Source: Heterohyrax brucei (lineage: Eukaryota > Chordata > Mammalia > Hyracoidea > Procaviidae). From it: a stretch of 64,000 nucleotides of DNA. The stretch covers positions 127,154,796 to 127,218,795 of the forward strand of contig CM053142.1 of assembly GCA_028571685.1 (NCBI GenBank), in the 5' to 3' direction. Made by a program: the position numbers and the translations under genes. Of this stretch, positions 23,148 to 34,615 are shown in pieces. Below the pieces are notes generated by a model that was not told the DNA's origin, ran no database searches, and worked only from the letters and a program-made list of their open reading frames with translations. Position 1 is the first letter of the stretch; each line of letters opens with the position of its first letter.

Positions 23148-23349
23148 ATCAATATTATCTAGTTTACTCAGAGGTTTCATGATCTAGATGCTTGTCTAAC
23201 ATTATTTTTCAAATAAAGACTGTAAGGATTAGGTTAATCAACTTAAGGTTGTAAGGCAGAGAAAGAACGTGAGCCCCAGCAGTGTGATTGGAAAGCCTAT
23301 CCTCTAACCATTGCACCACACTGCTTTGCCTCACTTAACCACTCCTTCC

Positions 23350-25070
23350 TACTTTACCAAATTTCAATTTTTCTTATTCCCTGAGTTAAGTTATTTTTAG
23401 CTAAATGTTAGGGAAAGGCATTTGATTGAGTTAACTCACAATTATTATGGGACATGGATAGTCAAAGACTATACGATTTTAGTAAAATTTGATGATAACG
23501 TGATTTCTTTTAATGATGATTGAGCCAGCGCAGAATCAGAACTTAGGCCAGCATTTCTCAATCATTCTTCATCCTTACATGTGCAGTAGCAGAATTGCCT
23601 AAGTTTTTCAGTTATAATCTATGGCAGCTTTCACAGTATATATAGGCTGAGAACATTTCAGAAGCTGTACACATTACAAAGTATCTGAAGACTGAATAAA
23701 TGATGCACACCTCTCATATTATGCCATTATTGTTCCACTATATATCAATAGTGCTGTGGTTAGAATAGAAAATTATATAAAAATTACTGTGTTCATGGTA
23801 GAACTTTGTCATATTTTCTGATTAAGTGAATATTGAAAGTACCATTGTGGGGATTTGAAAATGTTGATATAAATGAAGGAGTCCTTTTACTTAAAAAGTG
23901 GAGAACCATTGCTTAAAGCATGCTACAAGTTGTTTTCAAGACAAGCATAGTAAATTTCAGAAGGTCGTTGTAATGTTTAAATGACTGGTATAACAACTGG
24001 TAAAAGCCCTTTAATGTTTTCGGAGGTGATTGTACTTTAAATAGAAAATATTCTTTAGTCCAAATTCTGTCTCTTGTGAAGTTTTTGGCAGTAAGTGAAA
24101 AATACAGGCATTATGAAAGATTTTTGGTTGGGAGCCTTTCCATAGGGTCTTCCCTTTAATTTCTTAACTCACAGATTATCTAAGAATCTACAGTTTCTTC
24201 CCAGACATGGCAGACACAAATTGGGGATACAGAGCGGTGTTTTGTATTATTGTATAAACTGAGTTCTATTTTCTGTTCTATACTGGGACTTGAAAATGGC
24301 AGAAATGCTTAGATTTGTTAAATGCCCCCTCCCCCCCCACGAATATTGCTGTGCATAGTACCAAAGCATCCATTTTACATGAGGTAGCTGGAGTCCCAGA
24401 GAAGGGTGACTTGCCTAAGATCATAAGTCATAGTATTTGAGCCAGTATTTTTGTTCCAGGGATTTTTCCATTATACTCTACTGCCTTTCATTGTGAGGAG
24501 ATATTTTTCATTCATCTGAGTAAAATAACTTTGGGTGCAAAATTATTTAGAGAGAAATTTGTGTTTGAATAAAAGTTTAAATGAAAAAGCAGTACTAGGT
24601 TGAAATTAATGCAGTATCAGCTATAAATTATATTAATGCCACCTCATCCAGAAGGAAAAAGGATACAAATATTACCCAATTATTTTGAAAATATTCAGTA
24701 CCTTTAAAAAGCTCTGTAATGTTTGGATTAGTGTTTTGGATTGGAGAAACCAGGTTGACTTATTACCCTTGCTTGAATTTTGTTTTGGGCAGAATATCAG
24801 TCCAAGTGCAGTTTTTAAAATTAAGATAGAATATTTTGTTGGGTTGGCTTAAATTGCTTTCTTAATTTTTTTTTTTTTTAGCTGAACACCTTCTTCATCG
24901 CCCTTAAACCTCTTTTTTGGTAAATAAGTTCTGTAGCAATTATAATGTGGAAAGAAAATTGCTTAGGGATTAACTTGTAGTACAGATACTGGAGTTAAGT
25001 AAAAATACGTAAGCATGTTGTATAGTTTTTGATGTTTAAAAAGCAAGATTAAATAGCCTGTAGTTGAAGA
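23350..25070. other. Intronic sequence with no gene; short MIR and MER5-like traces only
   Basis: AT-rich sequence. A MIR-like patch lies at 24,360-24,475 (GAGAAGGGTGACTTGCCTAA). A possible MER5-type fragment lies at 23,550-23,620. Nothing else is recognised. Confidence 0.6.
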
Positions 25071-25071
25071 T

Positions 25072-25157
25072 GGCATAGGACTGGACAGCATTTCTGTCTG
25101 TCATACGTAAGTCACCACTGAATTAAGAGCTGACTTGATAACCACTAACAACAACAG
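25072..25157 (+). repeat. RTE 3'-tail fragment
   Basis: GGACTGGACAGCATTTCTGT followed by GAGCTGACTTGATA and CACTAACAACAACAG matches the 3' end of the RTE at 55,240-55,330. It lies tail-to-tail with the minus-strand SINE that follows. Confidence 0.72.
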
Positions 25158-25486
25158 AGGGTGGTCGTGGTGGTGTTAGCTGCCATGGACTGACTCAGGC
25201 GAGCACAAGAGAAGGAAGCTCACCGCCTGGTCCTGCACCACCCTCATAGGAAGAGGCAGATAGGGCTGTCGTGTCCCATAGGGGTTTTTTTGGTCTGATT
25301 TTCTAAAGTAGATTGCCAGGCCTTCCCTTTTTGTCTTGTTCTAGCAGCTCCACTGAAATGTGTTCAACATCACAGCGACACGCAGGTTACTACAAACAGG
25401 TTTTGCCTGTGCGTGAGGTTCGTTGGCTAGGAATCAGACTTGAATCTTCTGTGTGGGCGGGGAAACTTCTACCACTGAAGGACCCC
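25158..25486 (-). repeat. tRNA-Gly-headed composite SINE with RTE 5'-UTR-like body and RTE tail
   Basis: Read on the minus strand: 25,486-25,414 resembles tRNA-Gly, with an A box TTCAGTGGTAGAA and a B-box region GTCTGATTCC. Next, TTTCAGTGGAGCTGCTAGAA and GCCTGGCAATCTACTTTAG match RTE 5' UTR sequence at 63,500-63,575. It ends in GTGCAGGACCAGGCGGTGAG and CATGGCAGCTAAC, like the RTE 3' end. This differs from the AfroSINE, whose head starts GGAAACCCTGG. The relationship is seen directly; mobilisation by RTE is inferred. Confidence 0.8.
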
Positions 25487-25489
25487 ATA

Positions 25490-26040
25490 AGTAGGGTGTG
25501 TAGTTTGGGGGGAGGAGAAAGAAAAACAAATGGCTTAAAGTTGTAAATCAAAATTATGACAATTTGCATCTGCGTCTAGAGCTAATATAATATGAATGTA
25601 AGCAACATTACAAGGACTTTCTATGTATGTTTGTATATAGCTTTATCAATTTACTGCAGGATTGTTGCCGTACTTTTTGTCTATTTATACTAATTAATCT
25701 TGCTTTTAGAGCAAGGGAGGTCACATTCTGAATGAATAAAAACATCTAAAAAAAAGTTAAAGTCAGTCATTTGTGCCACATAAGATTATTTTATGGCTTA
25801 AAGGCATTTTGGAAGTTATTATCCACTTCGGGTAACAGTGGGGTTTGAGAAAAAATAGCGTTTATTTAGTTGTACCTTTTTATAGTAGTAAGGACAATCT
25901 TAAGAAACTGTGAGTTTAATGTGAAGGATGTATGTAATTGGGGTAGTAAAGACTTAAGAATCCGTTGAACTAAAGGAACTGTAGATCTGTGCTCATATAT
26001 GTGCCCCTGTTTCCAAGGACTGTGCTAAATGAAGCAGACA
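25490..26040. other. Intronic sequence, nothing recognised
   Basis: AT-rich sequence without coding signal or a repeat family I can name. Confidence 0.5.
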
Positions 26041-26049
26041 GTTCTTAAA

Positions 26050-26215
26050 ACAGTCCTAGCAGTGGTGACCTCATGTGTTTCAGGGTAGAGCATTGTATCC
26101 ATTTTATAGATAAGGAAACCAGGGTTTAGGGAAGTTAAGAAGCTTGTTCAATATCATAGTAACTGACAGAACTGAGATTTGAATACGGGAATCTGATTCC
26201 AGATATAGAATAAAA
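26050..26215 (+). repeat. MIR SINE
   Basis: Well-preserved core: ATCCATTTTATAGATAAGGA, AAGTTAAGAAGCTTGTTCAA and TGAGATTTGAATACGGG. Confidence 0.82.
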
Positions 26216-26339
26216 TCTTTGTCTCTATATATACTATCAATGTGATTTTATATTATTTCTCGTATTTGATTTTGGATTTCCTTTGGTGTTATCCCCACCC
26301 ACCAACTTCCTTAAAAAAAATTCTCACTTTCCACTAGAC

Positions 26340-26535
26340 CGGGAGGGGTTCTTAACCAACGGTCCATGAATCTTAAAGAATCCATAATGACTATGAGTGA
26401 ACCATTAACTCCTATAAAATTATATGCAATTTTGTGAATCTTATGAATTTTTATGGGGAGGAGGTCCCTGGATTTTATCATATTCTCAAAAGATCTGTAA
26501 CATCCTCTAGGTAGTGAGAATTACTGCACTGAAGA
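26340..26535 (+). repeat. Possible short DNA-transposon (hAT-type) remnant
   Basis: GGTTCTTAACCAACGGTCCA, then AGGAGGTCCCTGGATTTTAT, then GTGAGAATTACTGCACTG. Layout and length resemble non-autonomous hAT elements. Family uncertain. Confidence 0.4.
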
Positions 26536-26957
26536 TCAGCTAGTCTAGTGAGGGTACCGTGAGTTTTCATTTTTTTATTCCCTAAGACTTGGTTCTCAGT
26601 TTCTCAATAAATATTTGTTGAATATAGTTTTGCAAATCTAGGTAGTACTTGAGGAAATAATATTGAAATTAGCCATGGTTTGTGATTTTGAGGTGAGTGT
26701 TTACTAAAGGTATTAAAGTATAAGTTATATCTACTTGATTGATGGTTGATTCAAGCATCAGCTGTAGTATATAATAGTTCTATGAAGTTAGATTTCTGAA
26801 GTCAGCATAAAGCAGAAGTCAAGCATGGTTAAAATTATCATTAAAAACCTCTTTAGAGTTAGAATCTGACATTTGGTTTCTCAGAAAAGCCATTGTTTTC
26901 TGTTAGTTTAAGAACTCTTAAACTAACCCTTCTTTTAATACCTAATGAAGCCTTTAG

Positions 26958-27020
26958 GACCACCAGACCAAAACCAAATGCATTGCTGTTGAATCAGTTC
27001 CAACTCGTAGGACCGCAGTA
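26958..27020 (-). repeat. AfroSINE tail fragment
   Basis: ACCAAAACCAAATGCATTGC followed by GAATCAGTTCCAACTCGTAG is an antisense SINE tail; the rest is missing. Confidence 0.75.
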
Positions 27021-27394
27021 CTATCTTTAAATGTCAAAATTGTACTCAATGTTTTGAACTTCTCACAGTATGAGAGCCACATGAAACAGAGCATAGGCAA
27101 GTTGCCAGTTTCAAGGTTTGTCTGGGGCACATAGCAGCTGTAACAGCCAAGGGAATGGTGGTAGGGAGCTGTATGCATACATTTTTAATATTCATTCATA
27201 CACGTTCATTTGTTCCTCCTCTACTACAAGTAGAAGTTGAATTTAAATGAGTTATGTGATAATAGGATGATTCCAGTGTATGTTGCATTTTCTGTACATT
27301 GTGTGCATAGTTTTTATCTCTGAAGTTTCCATGTGTTATAACCAACAAAAAAGTATTATTTAATGGACACTTGGCTGGCTTGGCACTACATGCT

Positions 27395-27530
27395 GGAAAC
27401 GCTGGTGACATAGTGGTTAAGTGCCGTGTCTGCTGTCGAAAAGGTGGGCAGTTCAAATCTGCCAGGCGCTCCTTGAAAACTCTATAGGGTAGTTCTACTC
27501 TGTCTTACAGGGTCACTATTGAGTCATTGT
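27395..27530 (+). repeat. AfroSINE, short form, tail lost
   Basis: Sense copy from TGGAAACGCTGGTGACATAG to GGTCACTATTGAGTCATTG. The final GAATCGACTC segment is absent. Confidence 0.9.
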
Positions 27531-27559
27531 CTACTGCATGTTGTAGCTGCTTACATTTT

Positions 27560-29470
27560 GTTCTATCCAGTGTTTGTTTCTTTTTTTAAAAAACAAAAAA
27601 AACTATTAATGGCATATTCAAATTCCCAATTATTTCCTAAGTGGCTAGATAGTTTGTGTCTGATTTCTTCCAGAGCTAAAAAGTCAAGATAGATATAATG
27701 TTTAAGCACTTATTAAAAGTCAGTGATAGAGATTTTTTAGCTCCAAATTCACTTTACATATCAGTTTCAGTCCTTTAATATTTTTGCTTTGTCTATATAT
27801 ATAAATTCCCTTTTTTTCTTTTGTCAAAACAGTGCACTTCATCTCCATCTGATGAATGAAAAAGGAGCTAATTCCATTTGGATTTTTCTTTAATTCTGTT
27901 ATCTTTGTTCCTCTGCAGCTTTTCTCTGTCCAGTTTTCCTGTGTGTATGTTGTCTTTGAGCTACACAAAGCTAGTGTTAACATTTGTTATCCTTGGTTAT
28001 TTAAAAAATGCACTGTGATTTAGAACATTGTTAAGTAGAAGAGTTATTGTTATTTAATTGAATGGGAAATTCCTATTGTTTATTGCATTGCACTAAAGAT
28101 AGGTTGCACAGTGTATCACAGATCCCCTTTAGATCTCTAAAATCCTGTTCAGCAGTATTCTTTCAGAGCAGACCATGTTATACTACAGTGTCACTTACAT
28201 TCTTGCAACGTGAACTTTCATGAAATGTTATAGCCAGAGCCTAGTGTGTAAAAGTTAATGTTTAAAATCTCTTAGTACACTGAGCTGTCACCACATTTAA
28301 CACATTACTTTATTGTATTAGCATAAATTCCTTTGAGTACCAAGTTGGCTGTTGCACAGATGCTTGATATTATTTATAGATTTGTCTCTAACCTTTACAG
28401 GCTGAATAGCTTTCATTTTTCTCCTCACTTGTCACCATACAATAGTGTAATTCTTTAACTGGCATGTGTACAAAAACACATTTCAAGAAGTGATCTGTTG
28501 AAAGTACTCAAAAAAGCAAACTTTTGGAACTTTGATTTTGAGCAGTATAGTAAAATTAGGCTCAGACAGTTTTAATGTGTTCTCTGTCTCACCTTTCCTC
28601 CTCACACTGGGGTAAACTCAAGTGTCTTCAGCTGACAGAATTAGATGGTGGCCGCAGCCTAATAGTTTCTCTTTAGAGTTTTTTTTGATTACCTTTTATC
28701 TCTTGCGGTTGTGAGATTTGTTATTGACTTTATTATTTTATGTCAGAATAAGCCATTGATACTTTTTAAAGTCTAAAACTCTTGATAAACATTTTTTTTT
28801 TTTAATGAGAACTTTAATTTCAGTCACTAGTCAGAGCCAGTAAATAATTCTGTCAAGTATCTTTTTCAGTTGTGGTTGCTGTTAAGATATCTGAGTTCAC
28901 TTTCAGAAGAAATAGGCTATTTTCAATGTGTAATATTTTAATATTTTCTCAATTTGCTAGTCATCTAATTTTCCAGTTTAGTAATATTTTATTTTACATA
29001 AGTGAACTATTTTTATGAAATGATTGAGAAGTCACTCATCTCCTATTCAATAGGTTAAATACTAAAAAAATAATTTATGGATGTAAGAAAGTTTACTTGA
29101 AAAAGGGACACTGCATATCTTTTGGCTGTTTTCCTACTTTCTGACAGCATTTTGATAAAATAATAAAATATTATTTTTAAGTATAAATTATGTGAGTTTT
29201 AAAGAAATAAGAATATATTACTGACCAAGTATTTCAAAAACAAAAACTCCTACATTACAATAATTCTTCTAGTTCTTTGCCAAAGAAGAGGAGTCTTTCT
29301 TTTTTAGTTCTAGAATTTAGATTGACTTGCAAGGAAGAAAATATTTTGTTATACACTAAGTTGTAGCTTTTAAACTTAGGGTTTTCATCTTACATACCTA
29401 GGTATTGAAGTGATTTTTCACAAGTTCCCTTGATAAGATTTTAGCATCACCAACATTTCTTGTTTTACTC
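27560..29470. other. Intronic sequence with no recognised repeat
   Basis: Nearly 2 kb of AT-rich sequence free of AfroSINE, L1 or LTR. No exon-like open frame with splice sites was seen. It is the longest repeat-poor stretch of the first half of the window. Confidence 0.6.
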
Positions 29471-29479
29471 TACACTTTT

Positions 29480-30125
29480 TCCTTGTAAATTTTTATTATG
29501 AAAAATTTCAAACAGTAAAAGTTGAAAGAATTGTGCTGTGAACATCCATGTACCCATCACCTAGATTTTGTAGTTCATGTTTTCTGTGTTTGTATTATTG
29601 TATATCTAGCCATAACATACCATCCATCATTTGTTTTTTAATTATATTTTAAAGTAAGTTGAAGACATCAGGATACTTTAAAGTAGTTCATATATGCATG
29701 TATGTTATTAACCAAGGTTCAAGGTGTTCTTTTTTTTTTTAAGGTAAAATTTGAATAGTGGGCTAGACACATCTTAATTGTACCTACTGTTGGATAACTT
29801 TGGCAAATGCATATGTCTGTGTAAATTTAACCCCTACAGTTATAGAATATTATTCTTCACCACTGAAAGTGCTCTCATGCTACTTCCTAGTCAGTATCCT
29901 ATCACTGTTGTGATTTTTTTCTGCCACAGATTAATTTTGCCTATTCTGAAACTTCATATAAATGGATTCATGAAATACATACTATTTTGTGTAAGACTGT
30001 TTTCACTCAGCATGATATTTTTCTTCTAGATTCATGAAATACATACTATCTTGTGTAAGACTGTTTTCATTCAGCATGATATTTTTCTTCTAGTTTCTAG
30101 TAGTTTACTTCTGTTTTATTGCTCC
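29480..30125 (-). repeat. Old L1 (L1M-type) 3' UTR fragment
   Basis: Contains AAATTTCAAACAGTAAAAGT, ACATCCATGTACCCATCACC and TTCATATAAATGGATTCATG, typical of old mammalian L1 3' UTRs in reverse. It carries a 64-bp tandem duplication at 29,966-30,093. Confidence 0.6.
29966..30093. repeat. 64-bp tandem duplication
   Basis: Two adjacent units at 29,966-30,029 and 30,030-30,093, each starting ATTCATGAAATACATACTAT and ending TTTTTCTTCTAG. They differ at only two positions. Confidence 0.97.
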
Positions 30126-30244
30126 TGGTTTATTTTTTAAAGCCTAAATTTAGAAATTATTTGCTTCTTTTGAATTCTTTCAAAGTACTCTGTACTTAAC
30201 TCTGAAGTGATACCAATCACTTTATATACCATTAAAAAAAACAG

Positions 30245-30432
30245 ACAACAACAAAAAAAATGTACTATCGAGTCAATTTCAGCTCATGGTGACCCCATAT
30301 ATGCAATGTGGAACTGCACTCCATAGAGTTTTCAGGCTGTGGTGTTTTGGAAGCAGATAACCAGGGCTTGCTTCTGAGGCACCTCTGGATGGATTTGAAA
30401 TACCATCATTTCAGTTAATAGCCAAGCAACAC
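30245..30432 (-). repeat. AfroSINE, long form
   Basis: Antisense copy with TATCGAGTCAATTTCAGCTC, TTTTGGAAGCAGATAACCAG and CACCTCTGGATGGATTTG. Confidence 0.85.
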
Positions 30433-30828
30433 TAGTACTAAAGCAGTATGTTCCCAGAGCATTGTGTATAGAACTTGCTCAATAAATACTTGGTGAATAA
30501 ATGAACAATCTGTGGTTAAGTCTTACAGCTTTTATTATAGAGATCCCCAACTCCAGATAACAGTTATAATATAAATTCATGCTTGAATAAGATGAATAAA
30601 TGCAATTATAATCTGATACCATTTTCTCCCCAGGAAATCTTCATTTTTATGACAAGCCAATGTGAAACTTTTAAATGACCTTAAAGTTGTAAGAAACTAT
30701 AATATTCTTTATCATATATAAACATGAAATATAAAAACTACCAAATAATGAAACTATTGGCAAATTTGGTTCTGTGTTTTGATCTTATATTTCTTTGGAC
30801 TTTAGTGCCCCATATACACTGTGTTTTT

Positions 30829-30988
30829 GGAAACCCTGGTGCCGTAGTGATTAAATGCTATGTCTATTCACCAAAAAATTGGCAGTTCAAATCTGCTAGG
30901 TGCTCCTTGGAAACTTTATGGAGCAGTTCTACTCTGTCCTGTAGGATTGGTACGAGTCAGAATTGACTTGAAAACAGTGGGTTTGGTT
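30829..30988 (+). repeat. AfroSINE, short form
   Basis: Sense full-length copy from GGAAACCCTGGTGCCGTAGT to AACAGTGGGTTTGG. Confidence 0.94.
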
Positions 30989-31288
30989 ATACAATATTTT
31001 CAGTTTTCATTATATTTTCAGTACTTTGATATGCACATTTAAAGCATTTTTTGAATTTTACTTTATAAAATTAGTGTCAGTGTGCTGCTGTTCTTTAAGT
31101 ATGGTTTATTTGGAAGTAGCATGGGACTATTGCCTCTCAGAACAGGGACAAGTGAAAAGATGGTAGTCTTAAATATGAGTAGAGAAGCCATTGCATTCTT
31201 AAACCCCGGTTTTTTCTCTCTTACTCGTTATTTCCATCTAGACCAACACCTTTATAAATTCAGATAAGTTTTTTTTTTTCAAAAGATG

Positions 31289-31444
31289 CAAACCAATTGC
31301 CGTTGAGTTGATTCTGACTCATAGAGACCCTGTAGCATGGAGAAGAACTGCCCCATAGAGTTTCCAGGGAATTCGTGGTGGATTCAAACTGCTTACCTTT
31401 TGGCAGCAGCCATAGCACTTTGCCACTACACTGCCAGGATTTCC
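31289..31444 (-). repeat. AfroSINE, short form
   Basis: Antisense full-length copy from CCAATTGCCGTTGAGTTGAT to CACTGCCAGGATTTCC. Confidence 0.93.
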
Positions 31445-32139
31445 TCAGATAGGTAGGTGGTATAAAAATGGAAAGTTTATTAATGAGCAGTACAGTATTT
31501 TACTTCAGGCAGGCCTTGTAGTGACAGTTTTTGTCTGTGAAACTTCTGCATTTGATTGTGCAGTAATTGGTTAACTATGCATTAAATGAACTATTCCTGT
31601 CTTGTAGAATGACTATATATTAAATAAAGCCTTGAAACAGTTGGAGAACTTTCCGAAGACAAATGGGCATCATGCTATGTTTCAAAAGAATGTACTGCCT
31701 TGTTCACCCTTGTCCATTTTTAGATCAGGCTAGCTGATGGTGACATGCGAAAGTGTTTGCCACACAGGTGCTGTGTCCTGCAGCTGTTGGAAACATTCTG
31801 CCAGCTCTGTACTTCTTCATTTATAACTATGTTTAAATTGTTAATGCTAGAAGATGGGATTTGAGAATTTCAGTGTCTGTTTACGAAAAGGTGAAGCCCA
31901 GAGAGACCATTGTTCATTTAGGCAGTTGAATTTAATTTCCTAGATGACTTGTTTGCTAAGACTAAAACCTAGCCTTAAGGTCATGAAGTTTTAGCATTAT
32001 TAGGGAATGACTCTGAAAGCCTAGCATGCTTTTATTATTCTTTTTTCTACCTAGGATCCAATTCAGAAAATGTACTTGAAGGAAATAGTTGTCGTAACTA
32101 ACCATTATCTTCTGTCATTCCGCATATTTTAATTCAAGT

Positions 32140-32415
32140 ATGTGCAACATGCTAACAGGTAATCTGCTGGGTGCTGGGATACACTGGGGGAGACAGATGA
32201 TATATATCAAAGGATCACAAAAGAAATGTAAAATTGTAAACAGTAATAGGTATCATAAAGAAAAGATGTGGGGTGCTGTGGAAGACCAAGTCTAGTCTGA
32301 AAAGGGTTCAGAGATTGCTTTTGAAGAAGTAACATGTAACCTCAGGTCTAAACAATAAGTAGGTGTTATCTAGGCAAAGAATGGGATGAAGAGCATGGTA
32401 GCTAGAGTGAGTACA
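32140..32415 (-). repeat. L2 LINE fragment
   Basis: GGTAATCTGCTGGGTGCTGG, TAGGTATCATAAAGAAAAG and GAAGAGCATGGTAGCTAG align with the L2-type pattern at 1.62-2.08 kb. Confidence 0.5.
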
Positions 32416-32509
32416 TCCTACAGGCTCTAGTTCTTGAGTTTTGCCTCAGATTCTTCCCTTTAGTTGTGTGGGCTTTTTGGTTTTCCCCTAGACTTACTTT
32501 TTTCACACG

Positions 32510-33235
32510 TTATAGTTAAGAGCTCTACCATTAGTTATGTGACCTTGACTGCTTTCTCTAAGCCTCAGATTTTTTTGTCTGTAAAATGGATATAACAGTA
32601 ATATCTATCTGTTTTAGTCATCTGGTTCTGCTCTAACAGAGATACCAAGAGTGGATGGCTTTAAGAAAGAAGTTTACTCTTACACAGTCCGGTAGGTTAC
32701 ACGTCTGAATTCAAGGTGTCCGCTTCAGGGGAAGGGCTTTCCCTCTGTCAACTCTGGAGGAAAGTCTTTGTGTTGTGTCAGTCTTCGGTCAGGGAGCATC
32801 TTGGCACAGGAACCTCAGGTCTGAAGGATGCGTTCTTCTCATGGTATTGCTTTCTTGATGGTATGAGGTTCCCAATTGTCTGCTTGCTTCTCTTTTTATC
32901 TGCCATAGGATGAAAGGATAAAAGGTGGTGCAAGCCATGCTCCAAGGAAACTCCCTTAGCAAGGGTGTTGTAGTCCCACCCTAATCAATCCTCTTTTAAC
33001 ATAATCATCCTATCTATTAGCCACAGGCAGAGATTGGGATATATAGCATAGGAGAATCACAAAATATTGGAACAGTGGCCCAGCCAAATGGCTACATACA
33101 TTTTGGGGGGGACACAGTTTAATCCATGATGCCTACCCCACAGTGATATTTATCGAGAGAATGTCTAAGAATGCTTAGTATAGGCAGGTGTGCAGTAAGT
33201 TCTCAACTAAGTTATTGTTGCTAATGTTACAGTTC
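32510..33235 (+). repeat. MIR SINE split by an LTR
   Basis: The left half, 32,515-32,609 (ATGTGACCTTGACTGCTTTC, TGTAAAATGGATATAACAG), and the right half, 33,132-33,225 (CCTACCCCACAGTGATATTT, GTGCAGTAAGTTCTCAA), are consecutive parts of one MIR, separated by the LTR at 32,610-33,131. Confidence 0.78.
32610..33131 (-). mobile_element. Solo LTR, MaLR-like family, copy 4, inside MIR
   Basis: Begins TGTTTTAGTCATCTGGTTCT on the plus strand and ends ACACAGTTTAATCCATGATG. Shares GCCACAGGCAGAGATTGGGA and the overall order of the copy at 22.6 kb. Flanks CTATC and CTACC may be the target duplication. Confidence 0.8.
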
Positions 33236-33294
33236 TAATCTTTATAGCTGTGTCTAACTTAATAAAATTACTCCTACTAAATATTTTTATTATC

Positions 33295-33500
33295 ACTCAA
33301 GTGACATTCAAATGTTACCTCCAGGGAGGCCTTCTCTGACCACTGTAGATGAAGCACTCCCCTTTAAATTACCTTATTGTATCTTCAAATATGTATCTAA
33401 GTTTGACATTTTCTTATGTATATGTTTATTACTCTATTTTTGTGGACTAGAATTCAAGTGCTTTGGAAGCAGAGACTTTGTCCTATTAATACTGTAAACT
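33295..33500 (+). repeat. L2 LINE 3' fragment
   Basis: AATGTTACCTCCAGGGAGGC, TTCTCTGACCACTGTAGATG and GACTAGAATTCAAGTGCTTT are L2 3' motifs in sense. Confidence 0.72.
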
Positions 33501-33539
33501 AACATTGATTGAGCAGTTTGATGTCCCACATAGGATACC

Positions 33540-33739
33540 TGTTGCCATTAAGTCACTTCCAACTCATGGTGACCCCATGTGTTATAGTAGAACTGAGCAC
33601 CCCAAGGATTTCTTGGCTGTAATCTTTAAGGAAGTGCATTGCCAGACCTTTCTTTCATGGCACCTCTGGGTGGGTTTGAACCACCAACCTTTAGGTTAGT
33701 AATCGAATGCAAGACATCTGTGCTCTCCAGGGACCTTCC
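33540..33739 (-). repeat. AfroSINE, long form
   Basis: Antisense copy with GCTGTAATCTTTAAGGAAGT and CACCTCTGGGTGGGTTTGAA, ending near CTCTCCAGGGACC. Confidence 0.88.
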
Positions 33740-34028
33740 ACACAGCATAGGTACTCAGCTGTTGGTCGGTTCACTGATTGCTTCCTTGGTTGCAACTATC
33801 TTTGAATAGTTTAAAGTCTCTTACGCAATTTACCTTACTTATCTATAGAATATTAGAGGTTTAAGAAAAATTAGCTTGTTGATCTAATCACATCAGAAGA
33901 ATCTGTCAGAAATCTAGTTCTTTGGGCTTAGAGAAAATTGGATTTTGGCATCATTTCCTGATTCCAGGTCTATAGAGAAGTTGCCTTCCAGACTCAATTT
34001 CTTATGAGCAGGTCTTAGATAAAAGGAC

Positions 34029-34583
34029 TACCAGTTAAGTTCAAGATCTCATCCTAGAAAAAGTATTACATACCCCATTTGCTGAATATAACTACAGTCA
34101 CTTTCAAAGTACTCCTGATGAGAAACTATGCACCTACACCAGTGCCTAGTCCACCCCTCAAAGCGATTGTGGAGCTCTTTTTCTGGAATGGCCATCAGAG
34201 CTGTTGTCATATTATTCTTGATGTCCCAAATGTGATCAAGATGTCTTCCTTTCAATATTTCCTGTATCTTCGGGTAAATAAAAAAGTCATTGGGGGCCAA
34301 ATCAGGTGAGTAGGTAGGGTGTTCTAATACAGTTATTTGTTTACTGGCTAAAATCTTACTTACAGACAACTATACAGTTAAGTTTGTGAAATTGCCACTG
34401 TGCCACCTTGTGCAGTGGCCATTTCAGAAAGAGTTCCAAAATTGCTTTGAAGGGTGGACTAGGCACTGGTGTCAGTGCATAGCTTCCCAAGGGGAGTGCT
34501 TCAAAGGTGACCGTAGTGATATTCAGTAATGAGGTATGTAGCACTTAGGACAATTAAGTTTGTGGAATTGTCCAACCTTGTCT
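34029..34583. mobile_element. Fold-back mariner composite, copy 1
   Basis: 34,029-34,373 is the 3' part of a mariner on the minus strand; its frame keeps YSPDLAPNDFFIYPKIQEIL, including the third catalytic residue. 34,374-34,583 is a plus-strand mini-mariner: a left inverted repeat (CAGTTAAGTTTGTGAA), then directly the 3' end (GGCCATTTCAGAAAGAGTTC to GACAATTAAGTTTGTGG). Both outer ends are therefore mariner 3' ends, with about 170 bp of imperfect inverted repeat. No complete transposase. Confidence 0.85.
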
Positions 34584-34615
34584 ATTCATTTTTAAAAAAG
34601 CTCCTTCAACTAACA

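Noticed and set aside
25414..25486. Functional tRNA-Gly gene
   Set aside because: Box A and B survive, but the stems are mismatched, and the sequence continues into RTE-like DNA, so it is a SINE head.
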